Part shown: one piece after another, positions 39,846-48,633 of the stretch
How positions within the stretch are numbered: the stretch's first letter is position 1
How the letters are laid out: every line of letters starts with the position of its first letter
Assembly (NCBI RefSeq): GCF_001636055.1
Contig: NZ_CP011789.1
Location: forward strand, 1,426,001-1,490,000
Reading direction: 5' to 3'
Length of the DNA stretch: 64,000 bases
Source of the DNA: Pseudomonas putida
GTDB taxonomy: Bacteria > Pseudomonadota > Gammaproteobacteria > Pseudomonadales > Pseudomonadaceae
Translations under genes and position numbers: made by a program
The notes under the pieces: model-generated
The model's database searches: none
Told to the model about the DNA's origin: nothing
Seen by the model: the letters and a program-made list of their open reading frames with translations, nothing else

Positions 39846-40433
39846 CTAGCCAATCCAACCACTGGTCTTCATCGCCGAATACACCGCGACCGCTGCCAGC
39901 ACGAAGAACGCTGCCGCCGCCAGTCGACGGATCAACGCCAGCGGCAGTTTGTCGGCCGCGAAGTTGCCCGCCAGGACCACTGGTACGTTGGCGATCAACA
40001 TGCCCAGCGTAGTGCCGATGATGACCATGATCAGGTGCGGGTACTGCGCGGCCAGCATCACTGTGGCGACCTGGGTCTTGTCACCGATCTCCGCCAGGAA
40101 GAACGCGATCAACGTGGTCAGGAACGGGCCGAAGCGGCGTGCATTGCTGGTTTCGTCATCGTCCATCTTGTCCGGGACCAGGGTCCACAGGGCGGTGGCG
40201 GTGAAGCTCGCAGCCAGGATCCAGTGCAGCACGCTTTCGGTGAAGAACCCGCTGACCCAGGCCCCCACGGCGCCGGCGGCCGCATGGTTGGCGAGGGTGG
40301 CGGCGACGATGCCGGCGATGATCGGCCACGGCTTGCGAAAGCGCGCCGCGAGAATGAGCGCGAGCAATTGCGTCTTGTCGCCGATTTCGGCGAGCGCAAC
40401 GATAGCGGTGGGAACGAGCAGGGATTCGAGCAT
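39846..40433 (-). CDS. TMEM165/GDT1 (UPF0016) family Mn2+ exporter
   Basis: 195 residues, about six membrane segments in two homologous halves, each with the family motif E-x-G-D-K-T (AEIGDKTQLLALILAARF near residue 16 and AEIGDKTQVATVMLAAQY near 117). Bacterial members export manganese. The gene is preceded by a yybP-ykoY riboswitch, which senses Mn2+, so the function and its control agree. ATG at 40431-40433 follows TAGGAAG. Confidence 0.93.
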   Translation of the reverse strand: MLESLLVPTAIVALAEIGDKTQLLALILAARFRKPWPIIAGIVAATLANHAAAGAVGAWVSGFFTESVLHWILAASFTATALWTLVPDKMDDDETSNARRFGPFLTTLIAFFLAEIGDKTQVATVMLAAQYPHLIMVIIGTTLGMLIANVPVVLAGNFAADKLPLALIRRLAAAAFFVLAAVAVYSAMKTSGWIG

Positions 40434-40444
40434 CAGGCTTCCTA

Positions 40445-40511
40445 CGGGGCGGGTCGACACGGCTATGACACGTACAGCCTCCCCGCCCCGGGTAAGGTGT
40501 GCGTGTCATAG
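40445..40511 (-). promoter_or_regulatory. Candidate expression platform of the Mn2+ riboswitch
   Basis: Two complementary pairs compete here. The 3' strand of aptamer P1 (40502-40511) is perfectly complementary over 10 bp to 40463-40472, and a GC-rich 9-bp pair (40482-40490 with 40445-40453) sits right next to the ribosome site. Aptamer P1 and the 10-bp pair cannot form together. Inference: Mn2+ binding changes access to the ribosome site; no T-run is seen, so translation control is more likely than termination. Confidence 0.6.
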
Positions 40512-40637
40512 GTCTTGTCAAACCCCGGGCTCATCTGTGTGAGCCGTGAGGTCGCACGCGCCATGGCCTGTGGGCCAAGTGTGTTGACGCGTACCGGGCA
40601 AGCAGAGGGTGCTTGCGGGAGACTACTCCCCTAGGAC
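40505..40637 (-). ncRNA. yybP-ykoY manganese riboswitch aptamer
   Basis: On the minus strand: 5' P1 arm GTCCTAGG runs into the signature GGGGAGTAG (40631-40623), then hairpin P2 with GCAAGCA/TGCTTGC, a long helical region, and the 3' signature TTTGACAAGACC before the P1 partner CCTATGAC (one mismatch in 8). These are the hallmark loops of RF00080, and the next gene is a Mn2+ exporter of the family this riboswitch commonly controls. Confidence 0.88.
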
Positions 40638-40684
40638 GGAGCGGATTCTGCCTAGCCGAAACGGTTTGGGCAAGCGTTAATTTT

Positions 40685-41683
40685 TTAACCGCGTGTTGCC
40701 CTGTAGATCCGGAAGCCGTCTGCTTCGGCGCGGATTTCGCAGTTGCCCAAGGCCTCCTGGAGCAGGGGTTGATAGCGCAGGAAGCTATTGGCAACCAAGC
40801 GTATTTCGCCGCCTTTTCGCAGAATTTTGCTGCTTTTTCTCAGCAGGTTTTCCGCCGCCTGATAGTCGGTGTGCACCCCGGTATGGAACGGGGGATTGCT
40901 CAGGATCACGGTGAGATTATCGGGTGCTGCATCAATGCCATCACCGCTGATCACCTCGCCTTGCAGACCATTTGCAGCCAGCGTCAGTCGACTGGCGGCC
41001 ACGGCGAAGGCATCGACATCGAGCAGGGTGACATTGCTTTGTGGATAACGTCGCTTGATGGTCGCGCCGAGTACGCCCGCGCCACAGCCAAAGTCCAGCA
41101 CATGGCCGATCGGCAGTTGCTCCAGATGCTGCAGCAGCAGTGCGGTACCGCGATCCAGGCGGCCGTGGCTGAACACGCCCGGGAGGCTGATCACCTGCAG
41201 CGGGCCATCCTCGAGCGCCAGCTCGAAGCGCTCCGCCAGGCTCTCCAGAGGCTTGGCCTCGGGCGCATTGTCCACGGTCACCTGCCATAGCTGGCAATGC
41301 CGGGCGCTGTCGAGCTTGCGCGGTTTGCCGAAGGCCTGCAGTTGCTTGGCCGCGCCTTCGATTCCGCCACGTTTCTCGCCGACCAGATACAGCTCGCGCC
41401 CGCCCAGGCGCGAAGCCAGGGCATTGAGCAGGTAGGCGGCAAGGTCGCGGGATTTGGGCAGGAACAGTACCGCCGCGTCGAACGGAACCTGTGGCACCTC
41501 CACGCCGTAGTGGCTGCGGCCAGTGAAACGCTGCTCCAGCAGCGCCTGATCACCGGCGTGCCAGGTCCAGGCGTGCGCGTGCGGCAGTTGCCCGAGCAGG
41601 CCATCGGCGGCGGCGCCGGCGATCAGCAGCGGGCCCTGGAACAGGTCCGCCTGGCGGAGCAACACTTCACTGCGCGGGTCCAT
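40685..41683 (-). CDS. rsmC: 16S rRNA (guanine-1207-N2)-methyltransferase
   Basis: 332 residues in two domains, N-terminal non-catalytic and C-terminal SAM-binding. [18 protein letters not shown] and the catalytic NPPF ([14 protein letters not shown]) are clear. Acts on the 30S subunit. Its stop is 48 bp upstream of the riboswitch aptamer, so read-through from rsmC could enter it. Confidence 0.93.
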   Translation of the reverse strand: MDPRSEVLLRQADLFQGPLLIAGAAADGLLGQLPHAHAWTWHAGDQALLEQRFTGRSHYGVEVPQVPFDAAVLFLPKSRDLAAYLLNALASRLGGRELYLVGEKRGGIEGAAKQLQAFGKPRKLDSARHCQLWQVTVDNAPEAKPLESLAERFELALEDGPLQVISLPGVFSHGRLDRGTALLLQHLEQLPIGHVLDFGCGAGVLGATIKRRYPQSNVTLLDVDAFAVAASRLTLAANGLQGEVISGDGIDAAPDNLTVILSNPPFHTGVHTDYQAAENLLRKSSKILRKGGEIRLVANSFLRYQPLLQEALGNCEIRAEADGFRIYRATRG

Positions 41684-41757
41684 CGGCGGACGCCTCCTGA
41701 AAAAGCGCGAAGTGTATCACTTGGCGTACCGGGACGCGGCGTGGTCGCTGCAGGAGC

Positions 41758-41912
41758 AACTGTCTTGTTCAAGATCTAAAGGCCAGCCCAATCCCCCGTG
41801 GGAGCCACTGTCTTGCTCAAAATCTGTGGGAGCGGCGGTTCGCCGCTGCGACTTGCCCGCGAACACGGGCGTAGCCCGTGCCAGGCAACGCGGTGCCTTT
41901 TTCGCGGGCAAG
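41758..41912. repeat. Compound dispersed repeat: CTGTCTTG element copies plus REP palindromes
   Basis: Two copies of ACTGTCTTG(T/C)TCAA(G/A)ATCT at 41759-41777 and 41807-41825, followed by AGCGGCG/CGCCGCT (41831-41847), CTTGCCCGCGAA (41852-41863) paired with TTCGCGGGCAAG (41901-41912), and an inner CACGGGC/GCCCGTG. A third copy of the first element lies at 51860-51890. The 41684-41987 spacer holds no gene. Confidence 0.75.
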
Positions 41913-41987
41913 CCCGCTCCTACAGGTACCGCACCCGTGCTGAGGACCGTGCACGGGCTGGCAGTGGCGACTGAGCGGGTTTGCGCT

Positions 41988-42947
41988 TCAGGCCACCACC
42001 CGCCGTGGCTGACCGGCGAAGAACGCCTGGGCGTTTTCGGCCAGTTGCCCGACGATACGCTGGCGCGACTCCACCGCACCCCAGGCACTGTGCGGGGTGA
42101 TGATCAGGCGCGGGATGTCTGCCGCCAGCAGCGGATTGCCGTTTACCGGCGGCTCGACGCTCAGCACATCGGTCGCCGCACCGCCCAGGTGACCGCTGCG
42201 CAAGGCATCAGCCAGCGCCTGTTCATCGATCAGGCCGCCGCGGGCGGTGTTCACCACCAGGGCACCCGGCTTGAGCAAGGCCAGTTCACGGGCGCCGATC
42301 ATGTGACGGGTCTGCTCGTTCAGCGGGCAGTGCAGGGTCAGGGCATCGACTTGCGGCAGCAGTTCATCCAGCGCCAGGCGGTCGGCGCGCGCCGGTCGTC
42401 CGAGGATCTGCCCGCTCAGCACACGCATGCCGAACGCCTCGGCCAGGCGCGCCACCGCGCCGCCCAGCTCGCCGTGCCCCAACAGGCCCAGGGTCTTGCC
42501 TTCCAGCTCGACGATGGGGAAGTCCAGCAGGCAGAACTGGCTAGCCTTGGCCCATGCGCCGTCCTTTACCGCTTGCTGGTAGTCGCACAGCCGGGTGGCC
42601 AGTGCCAGCAGCAGCGCCAGGGTGTGCTGCGCCACCGAAGGTGTGCCGTAGCCCTGGCAGTTGCACACGGTGATGCCCTGTGCGCGGGCGGCGGCGAGGT
42701 CGACGTTGTTGGTGCCGGTGGCGGCCACCAGGATCAGTTTCACTTGTGGATTGGCCGCAAGCGCCGCAGCATCGAGCATCACTTTGTTGCTGATCACCAC
42801 GCTGGCGCCCTGCAGGCGTTCGCTGACCTGTTCCGCTGCGCTGGCGGCATGCAGTTGCAGGCTGTCGAACTGCTGTTCGAGCGCAGAAAGGTCGAGATCT
42901 CCCAGGTCAAGGGAGTGATGGTCGAGAAAAACTGCATGACGCGACAT
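41988..42947 (-). CDS. D-2-hydroxyacid dehydrogenase
   Basis: 319 residues of the NAD-dependent D-isomer 2-hydroxyacid dehydrogenase family. NAD-binding LGLLGHGELGGAVARLAEAF, then the signature segment ALTLHCPLNEQTRHMIG and VNTARGGLIDEQAL, with a catalytic His near HSAWGAVE. ATG 42945-42947 chosen over 42965 because GGAG is 8 bases upstream. Glycerate/hydroxypyruvate reductase is the likeliest activity by similarity. Confidence 0.88.
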   Translation of the reverse strand: MSRHAVFLDHHSLDLGDLDLSALEQQFDSLQLHAASAAEQVSERLQGASVVISNKVMLDAAALAANPQVKLILVAATGTNNVDLAAARAQGITVCNCQGYGTPSVAQHTLALLLALATRLCDYQQAVKDGAWAKASQFCLLDFPIVELEGKTLGLLGHGELGGAVARLAEAFGMRVLSGQILGRPARADRLALDELLPQVDALTLHCPLNEQTRHMIGARELALLKPGALVVNTARGGLIDEQALADALRSGHLGGAATDVLSVEPPVNGNPLLAADIPRLIITPHSAWGAVESRQRIVGQLAENAQAFFAGQPRRVVA

Positions 42948-43142
42948 TGGCGGCTCCGTCGGCAAAGGCCAGAGGTGGGGAGCACATCGGCTCCGGATTC
43001 TGCGGCGCTGTAACGCCCTGTTCGCACATTGCCACTCATACTTTGCGACGCCAAATCATTCCTTCGGCTGATTTGACCGCCGCGTCACCGATCTACAGTA
43101 AATCCTTGAATATCCGGCACGCTTTTCAGAAAAGGGATACCC

Positions 43143-44825
43143 ATGCTGCAGACCCGCCTCCTCAAGCCCGCCGACGGCGCCTACACCTACCCGCTGCTGA
43201 TCAAACGCCTGCTGATGTCTGGCAGCCGCTACGAAAAGACCCGCGAAATCGTCTACCGCGACAAGGTGCGGCTGACCTATCCCGAACTCGGCGAGCGCAT
43301 CGCCAGGCTGGCCAACGTGCTCACCGAAGCCGGGGTCAAGGCCGGTGACACGGTGGCGGTGATGGACTGGGACAGCCACCGCTATCTGGAATGCATGTTT
43401 GCCATCCCGATGATCGGCGCGGTGGTGCACACCATCAACGTGCGCCTGTCTCCCGAGCAGATCCTCTACACCATGAACCACGCCGAAGACCGCTTCGTGC
43501 TGGTCAACAGCGATTTCGTCGGCCTCTACCAGGCCATCGCCGGGCAACTGACCACGGTCGACAAGACCCTGCTGATCACCGATGGCCCGGACAAGACCGC
43601 CGAGCTGCCGAACCTGGTCGGTGAGTACGAGCAACTGCTCGCCGCCGCCAGCCCGCATTACGACTTCCCCGACTTCGACGAGAACTCGGTGGCCACCACC
43701 TTCTACACCACTGGTACCACCGGTAACCCCAAGGGCGTGTACTTCACCCACCGTCAACTGGTGCTGCACACCCTGGCCGAAACTTCGGTGCTCGGCAGCC
43801 TCGACAGCGTGCGCCTGCTCAGCACCAATGACGTCTACATGCCGATCACGCCGATGTTCCACGTGCATGCCTGGGGTATCCCCTACGCGGCGACCATGAT
43901 GGGCGTCAAGCAGGTGTATCCGGGGCGCTATGAGCCAGACATGCTGATCAAGCTGTGGCGCGAGGAAAAGGTCACCTTCTCCCACTGCGTGCCGACCATC
44001 CTGCAGATGCTGCTCAACTGCCCTTCAGCCAAGGGCCAGGACTTCGGTGGCTGGAAGGTGATCATCGGCGGCAGCGCGCTCAACCGGGCGCTGTACGAGG
44101 CTGCCTTGGCGCGGGGCATCCAGCTCACTGCGGCCTATGGCATGTCGGAAACCTGCCCGCTGATCTCCTGCGCGCACCTGAACGAAGAACTGCTGGCCGG
44201 TGGTGAAGACGAGCGCGTCAGTTACCGCATCAAGGCCGGCGTACCCGTACCCTTGGTGGAGGCGGCCATCGTCGACGACCACGGCAACTTCCTGCCCGCC
44301 GACGGCGAGGCCCAGGGCGAGCTGGTGCTGCGCGCCCCCTGGCTGACCATGGGCTACTTCAACGAACCGGAAAAGAGCAACGAGCTGTGGGCTGGCGGCT
44401 GGTTGCACACCGGCGATGTCGCCACGCTCGATGGCATGGGCTACATCGACATCCGCGACCGCATCAAGGATGTGATCAAGACCGGTGGCGAGTGGATCTC
44501 GTCCCTCGACCTGGAAGACCTGATCAGCCGTCACGGGGCCGTGCGCGAGGTGGCGGTGGTCGGCGTGCCCGATCCGCAGTGGGGCGAGCGGCCATTCGCG
44601 CTGCTGGTGGTGCACGAAGGCCAGCAGCTGGACGCCAAGGTGCTCAAGGAGCATCTCAAGCCGTTCGTCGAGTTGGGGCACATCAACAAGTGGGCGATTC
44701 CGAGCCAGATCGCCGTTGTTACTGAAATTCCCAAGACCAGCGTGGGCAAGCTCGACAAGAAGCGTATCCGCGTGGACGTCACCCAGTGGCAGGCCAGTAA
44801 CAGTACTTTCCTCTCGACCCTGTAA
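43143..44825 (+). CDS. Medium/long-chain acyl-CoA ligase (AMP-binding)
   Basis: 560 residues of the ANL superfamily. The AMP-binding P-loop TTFYTTGTTGNPKGV (about residue 180), YGMSETCPL, and the C-terminal catalytic lysine in PKTSVGKLDKKRIR are present. By gene order it resembles P. putida KT2440 PP_0763, reported as a (R)-3-hydroxyacyl/medium-chain CoA ligase used for mcl-PHA; specificity cannot be read here. It is upstream of the DUF1302/DUF1329 pair. Confidence 0.9.
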   Translation: MLQTRLLKPADGAYTYPLLIKRLLMSGSRYEKTREIVYRDKVRLTYPELGERIARLANVLTEAGVKAGDTVAVMDWDSHRYLECMFAIPMIGAVVHTINVRLSPEQILYTMNHAEDRFVLVNSDFVGLYQAIAGQLTTVDKTLLITDGPDKTAELPNLVGEYEQLLAAASPHYDFPDFDENSVATTFYTTGTTGNPKGVYFTHRQLVLHTLAETSVLGSLDSVRLLSTNDVYMPITPMFHVHAWGIPYAATMMGVKQVYPGRYEPDMLIKLWREEKVTFSHCVPTILQMLLNCPSAKGQDFGGWKVIIGGSALNRALYEAALARGIQLTAAYGMSETCPLISCAHLNEELLAGGEDERVSYRIKAGVPVPLVEAAIVDDHGNFLPADGEAQGELVLRAPWLTMGYFNEPEKSNELWAGGWLHTGDVATLDGMGYIDIRDRIKDVIKTGGEWISSLDLEDLISRHGAVREVAVVGVPDPQWGERPFALLVVHEGQQLDAKVLKEHLKPFVELGHINKWAIPSQIAVVTEIPKTSVGKLDKKRIRVDVTQWQASNSTFLSTL

Positions 44826-44833
44826 CACTTGCC

Positions 44834-44861
44834 CGGGTCACGCCTGTTCTGGCGTGACCCG
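44834..44861 (+). terminator. Hairpin after the acyl-CoA ligase gene
   Basis: Perfect 11-bp arms CGGGTCACGCC and GGCGTGACCCG around TGTTCT, 9 bp past the stop, without a T-run. The rest of 44826-45149 (324 bp) shows no gene; it should hold the DUF1302 promoter. Confidence 0.65.
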
Positions 44862-45149
44862 CGTGTTAGAGGTATCGCGCCTTGTCAAACGACGAAATTG
44901 AGCCATGCTTCTGCACTGCCAGCGATCGAAGTGGCCATTTGCGATGCCTCTGCTTGCGAGACGCAAATCACACTTTAGAGGGATCAAGCGCGTGTGGCCG
45001 CTGGCTATAGTCGGGTCAGGGGATTTTCAGAAATGGGGGAGGGCGCACGCGCATGCCGTGCTGCCTCTGGCAGGAGCCTGCTCGCAGCGCTCGGGGCCGT
45101 TTCTGAAAGGACTCACTGCCATAACAAAAAAGTACATGGAGTAGCGTCG

Positions 45150-47036
45150 ATGACATCTGCAAACCCGTTCTGGCGCCGGGCCAAGCTGCCCTTGGCCGTC
45201 AGCCTCGCTTCCACGCTCGCAAGTCCCGCATTCGGTGTGAGTTTCAACATCGGGGAAATCGAAGGTCAGTTCGACTCATCGCTCTCCATCGGGGCCAGCT
45301 GGTCGACTGCCAATCCCAACAAGAACCTGATCGGCGTCAACAACGGTGGCAAGGGCCTGTCCCAGACCTCCGACGATGGCCACCTGAACTTCAAGAAAGG
45401 CGAGACCTTCTCCAAGATCTTCAAGGGTATCCACGATCTCGAGCTCAAGTACGGCGACACCGGCGTCTTCGTCCGTGGCAAGTACTGGTACGACTTCGAG
45501 CTCAAGGACGAAGGCCGCGAGTTCAAGGATATCAGCGACTCGGGGCGCAAGTCGGGGGCCAAGTCCTCGGGCGCGCAACTGCTCGACGCGTTCATCTACC
45601 ACAACTACGCCATCGCCGACATGCCGGGTTCGGTACGCTTCGGCAAGCAGGTGGTGAGCTGGGGTGAAAGTACCTTCATCGGGGGCGGCATCAACTCGAT
45701 CAACCCGATCGACGTCGCTGCCTTCCGCCGCCCAGGCGCCGAGATCAAGGAAGGCCTGATCCCGGTCAACATGTTCTACATCTCCCAGAGCCTGACCGAC
45801 AACCTGTCGGCCGAAGCCTTCTACCAGCTCGAATGGGACCAGACCGTCACCGACAACTGCGGCACCTTCTTCTCCCAGCCCGACATCATCTCCGACGGCT
45901 GCACCGACAACCTGCGCGTGCTCAACAGCAGCCGCACGGTGCCAGGCGCAGCGCAGCAGTTCCTCGCCACCCGTGGCGTGAACATCAACGAAGAGGGCGT
46001 GATGGTGCGCCGTGGTCCGGACCGCGACGCGCGTGACAGCGGCCAGTTCGGCGTGGCGCTGCGCTACATGTTCGAACCGCTGGACACCGAGTTCGGTGCC
46101 TACTTCATGAACTACCACAGCCGTGCGCCGATCTTCAGCGCCACCGGCGCCTCGCCTGCGGTGTTCGCTGGCATTCCGTCGCTGCCAGCCAGCCTGCGCC
46201 CGCTGGCGCCGCTGATCGTCGCGGGCAACTCGCAGTACTTCGTCGAGTACCCTGAAGACATCCGCCTGTACGGCCTGAGCTTCTCCACCACCCTGCCCAC
46301 CGGCACGGCGTGGAGCGGTGAAATCAGCTACCGTCCCAACGCTCCTGTGCAGTTGAACACCACCGACATCCTGTTCGCCGGTGTGCGTCCGCTGGGCGGC
46401 GCCCTGGCCAACGCTTCGCTGCTCAACGGTACTCCGGGTCAGGACCTGCACGGCTATCGCCGCAAGGAAATCACCCAGTTCCAGACCACCCTGACGCACT
46501 TCTTCGACCAGGTGATGGGCGCCAGCCGCATGACCGTGGTGGGCGAACTGGGCGTCACCCATGTGGGCGGCCTGGAGAGCGCACACGACACCCGTTACGG
46601 CCGTGACCCGGTGTTCGGCCCAGGCCCGCTGCCGGCCACCGGCGGCGCGAACACCTGCCAGGCACTCAATGCCAGCACCATCGCCGGTGCCGGTGCAGGC
46701 GCCTCGACCACCAACCTCAATCGCAAGTGCGAGAACGACGGCTATACCACCAGCACCTCCTGGGGCTACCGCGCCCGGGTGATCTGGGACTACAACGACG
46801 TCTTCGCCGGGGTCAACCTCAAGCCCAACGTGGCTTGGTCCCACGACGTGTCCGGCTACTCGCCGGGCCCTGGTGGCAACTTCGAGGAAGGCCGCAAGGC
46901 GATCAGCCTGGGCCTGGACGCGGAGTACCAGAACACCTACACGGCGAGCCTGTCGTACACCAACTTCTTCGATGGCAAGTACAGCACCGTGGATGACCGC
47001 GACTTCGTCGCCCTCAGCTTCGGCGTGAACTTCTAA
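45150..47036 (+). CDS. DUF1302 outer-membrane protein
   Basis: 628 residues with a signal peptide (cut after about SPAFG, residue 28) and a long beta-rich DUF1302 domain with alternating aromatic strands, ending FVALSFGVNF, a typical outer-membrane barrel end. TGGAG at 45137-45141 fixes the ATG at 45150. DUF1302 is almost always beside DUF1329, as here (24 bp downstream). Inference: an envelope channel or lipid-handling pair, perhaps serving the acyl-CoA ligase upstream. Confidence 0.86.
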   Translation: MTSANPFWRRAKLPLAVSLASTLASPAFGVSFNIGEIEGQFDSSLSIGASWSTANPNKNLIGVNNGGKGLSQTSDDGHLNFKKGETFSKIFKGIHDLELKYGDTGVFVRGKYWYDFELKDEGREFKDISDSGRKSGAKSSGAQLLDAFIYHNYAIADMPGSVRFGKQVVSWGESTFIGGGINSINPIDVAAFRRPGAEIKEGLIPVNMFYISQSLTDNLSAEAFYQLEWDQTVTDNCGTFFSQPDIISDGCTDNLRVLNSSRTVPGAAQQFLATRGVNINEEGVMVRRGPDRDARDSGQFGVALRYMFEPLDTEFGAYFMNYHSRAPIFSATGASPAVFAGIPSLPASLRPLAPLIVAGNSQYFVEYPEDIRLYGLSFSTTLPTGTAWSGEISYRPNAPVQLNTTDILFAGVRPLGGALANASLLNGTPGQDLHGYRRKEITQFQTTLTHFFDQVMGASRMTVVGELGVTHVGGLESAHDTRYGRDPVFGPGPLPATGGANTCQALNASTIAGAGAGASTTNLNRKCENDGYTTSTSWGYRARVIWDYNDVFAGVNLKPNVAWSHDVSGYSPGPGGNFEEGRKAISLGLDAEYQNTYTASLSYTNFFDGKYSTVDDRDFVALSFGVNF

Positions 47037-47060
47037 GAACTCTGATCCAGGACGACAACG

Positions 47061-48425
47061 ATGAAGATGACCACAAGTCTGCTGAAAGCCGGTGTGCTGG
47101 GCATGTCCCTGCTGGCGACCAGCGTCATGGCTGCGGTTTCCGCCGATGAGGCGGCCAAACTCGGTACCACGCTCACGCCGATGGGCGCGGAGAAGGCCGG
47201 TAACGCCGATGGCTCGATCGGCCCGTGGGAGCCGCTGGCCAAGACCGCCGGCAGTGTCGATGCCAGGGGCTTCCTGTCCGACCCGTACGGCAGCGAAAAG
47301 CCACTGTTCACCATCACCGCCGCGAACGCCGACCAGTACAAGGACAAGCTGGCCCCTGGCCAACTGGCGATGCTCAAGCGCTATCCGGACACCTACAAGC
47401 TGCCGGTGTACAAGACCCACCGCGGCGCCACCGTGCCGGATGCCGTGTACGCCGACATCAAGTCCAACGCCACCCAGACCACCCTGGTCGAAGGCGGCAA
47501 CGGCCTGAACAACTTCCGCGGCGCGATCCCGTTCCCGATTCCCAAGAGCGGTGTCGAGGTGATCTGGAACCACATCACCCGTTATCGCGGTGGCAGTGTG
47601 TCGCGTCTGGTCACCCAGGCCACGCCGCAGCAGAACGGTTCCTACAGCCTGGTGTATTTCAACGACCAGTTCGTGTTCCGCGACAAGATGAAGGACTACG
47701 ACCCGAACAACCCGGGCAACGTGCTGTTCTACTTCAAGCAGGAAGTGACTGCGCCGGCGCGTCTGGCCGGGACCGTGCTGCTGGTGCACGAGACCCTCGA
47801 TCAGGTCAAGGAACCGCGCAAGGCCTGGATCTACAATGCCGGCCAGCGCCGTGTGCGCCAGGCGCCGCAGGTTTCCTACGACGGCCCGGGTACCGCCGCC
47901 GACGGCCTGCGCACCTCCGACAACCTGGACATGTACAACGGCGCGCCGGACCGCTACGACTGGAAGCTCGAAGGCAAGAAGGAGATGTACATCGCCTCCA
48001 ACGCCTACAAGCTCGACGATCCGAAGCTCAAGTACGCCGACATCATCAAGGCGGGCCACATCAACCAGGACCTGACTCGCTACGAGCTGCGTCGTGTGTG
48101 GCATGTGGTCGCGACCCTGAAGCCAGGCCAGCGCCACATCTACGCCAAGCGTGACTTCTACATCGACGAAGATACCTGGCAGGCTGCGGTGATCGACCAG
48201 TACGACGGGCGCAACCAGCTGTGGCGCGTGTCCGAGGCGCATGCCCAGCCGTACTACAACAACCAGGTGCCGTGGTACACCCTCGAAGCGATCTATGACC
48301 TGCAGTCGGGCCGTTACCTGGCACTGGGCATGAAGAACGAGGAGAAAAAATCCTACGACTTCAGCTTCAGCGCCAACAAGGCTGACTTCCAGCCTGCGGC
48401 CCTGCGTCAGAGTGGCGTGCGTTAA
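47061..48425 (+). CDS. DUF1329 periplasmic protein
   Basis: 454 residues with a signal peptide (cut after about SVMA, residue 24) and the DUF1329 domain, rich in Trp/Tyr beta strands (GVEVIWNHITRYRGG, YKLDDPKLKYADIIKAGHIN). Structurally LolA/LolB-like by family, so lipid binding is plausible. Same operon as the DUF1302 barrel gene, ended by the hairpin at 48461-48480. Confidence 0.86.
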   Translation: MKMTTSLLKAGVLGMSLLATSVMAAVSADEAAKLGTTLTPMGAEKAGNADGSIGPWEPLAKTAGSVDARGFLSDPYGSEKPLFTITAANADQYKDKLAPGQLAMLKRYPDTYKLPVYKTHRGATVPDAVYADIKSNATQTTLVEGGNGLNNFRGAIPFPIPKSGVEVIWNHITRYRGGSVSRLVTQATPQQNGSYSLVYFNDQFVFRDKMKDYDPNNPGNVLFYFKQEVTAPARLAGTVLLVHETLDQVKEPRKAWIYNAGQRRVRQAPQVSYDGPGTAADGLRTSDNLDMYNGAPDRYDWKLEGKKEMYIASNAYKLDDPKLKYADIIKAGHINQDLTRYELRRVWHVVATLKPGQRHIYAKRDFYIDEDTWQAAVIDQYDGRNQLWRVSEAHAQPYYNNQVPWYTLEAIYDLQSGRYLALGMKNEEKKSYDFSFSANKADFQPAALRQSGVR

Positions 48426-48460
48426 GCGTTCAAAAACCAACTCCGTGTCATCTCCCAGAA

Positions 48461-48489
48461 CGCCCCGGCTTGCCGGGGCGTTTCTGTTT
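48461..48489 (+). terminator. Rho-independent terminator after the DUF1302/DUF1329 operon
   Basis: 9-bp arms CGCCCCGGC and GCCGGGGCG around TT, followed by TTTCTGTTT; 36 bp after the DUF1329 stop. Confidence 0.85.
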
Positions 48490-48529
48490 CGGTCGGTTTA
48501 TCAGGCTGACCTCGGTCAACCCCGCTAAG

Positions 48530-48558
48530 CTTGAATCTTCCAGAATCAGCCTTATCTA
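48530..48558 (+). promoter_or_regulatory. Sigma-32 (heat-shock)-type promoter for clpB
   Basis: CTTGAA (48530-48535), 14 bases, then CCTTATCTA, close to the CTTGAAA-N11-16-CCCCATnT heat-shock consensus; the -35 is good, the -10 weaker. About 75 bp upstream of clpB. Confidence 0.55.
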
Positions 48559-48633
48559 TTGGTCATCTCAGGCAGGTTCTTCATTACAGGTGCTGTCCAT
48601 CGCTCCGCCTGCCCTTTAAAGGAAGGTATCCCC

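Noticed and set aside
45276..48440. A 1,054-codon open frame on the minus strand across the DUF1302/DUF1329 genes
   Set aside because: It is the mirror of two real genes with signal peptides and ribosome sites; His/Val/Arg-rich translation without any domain.
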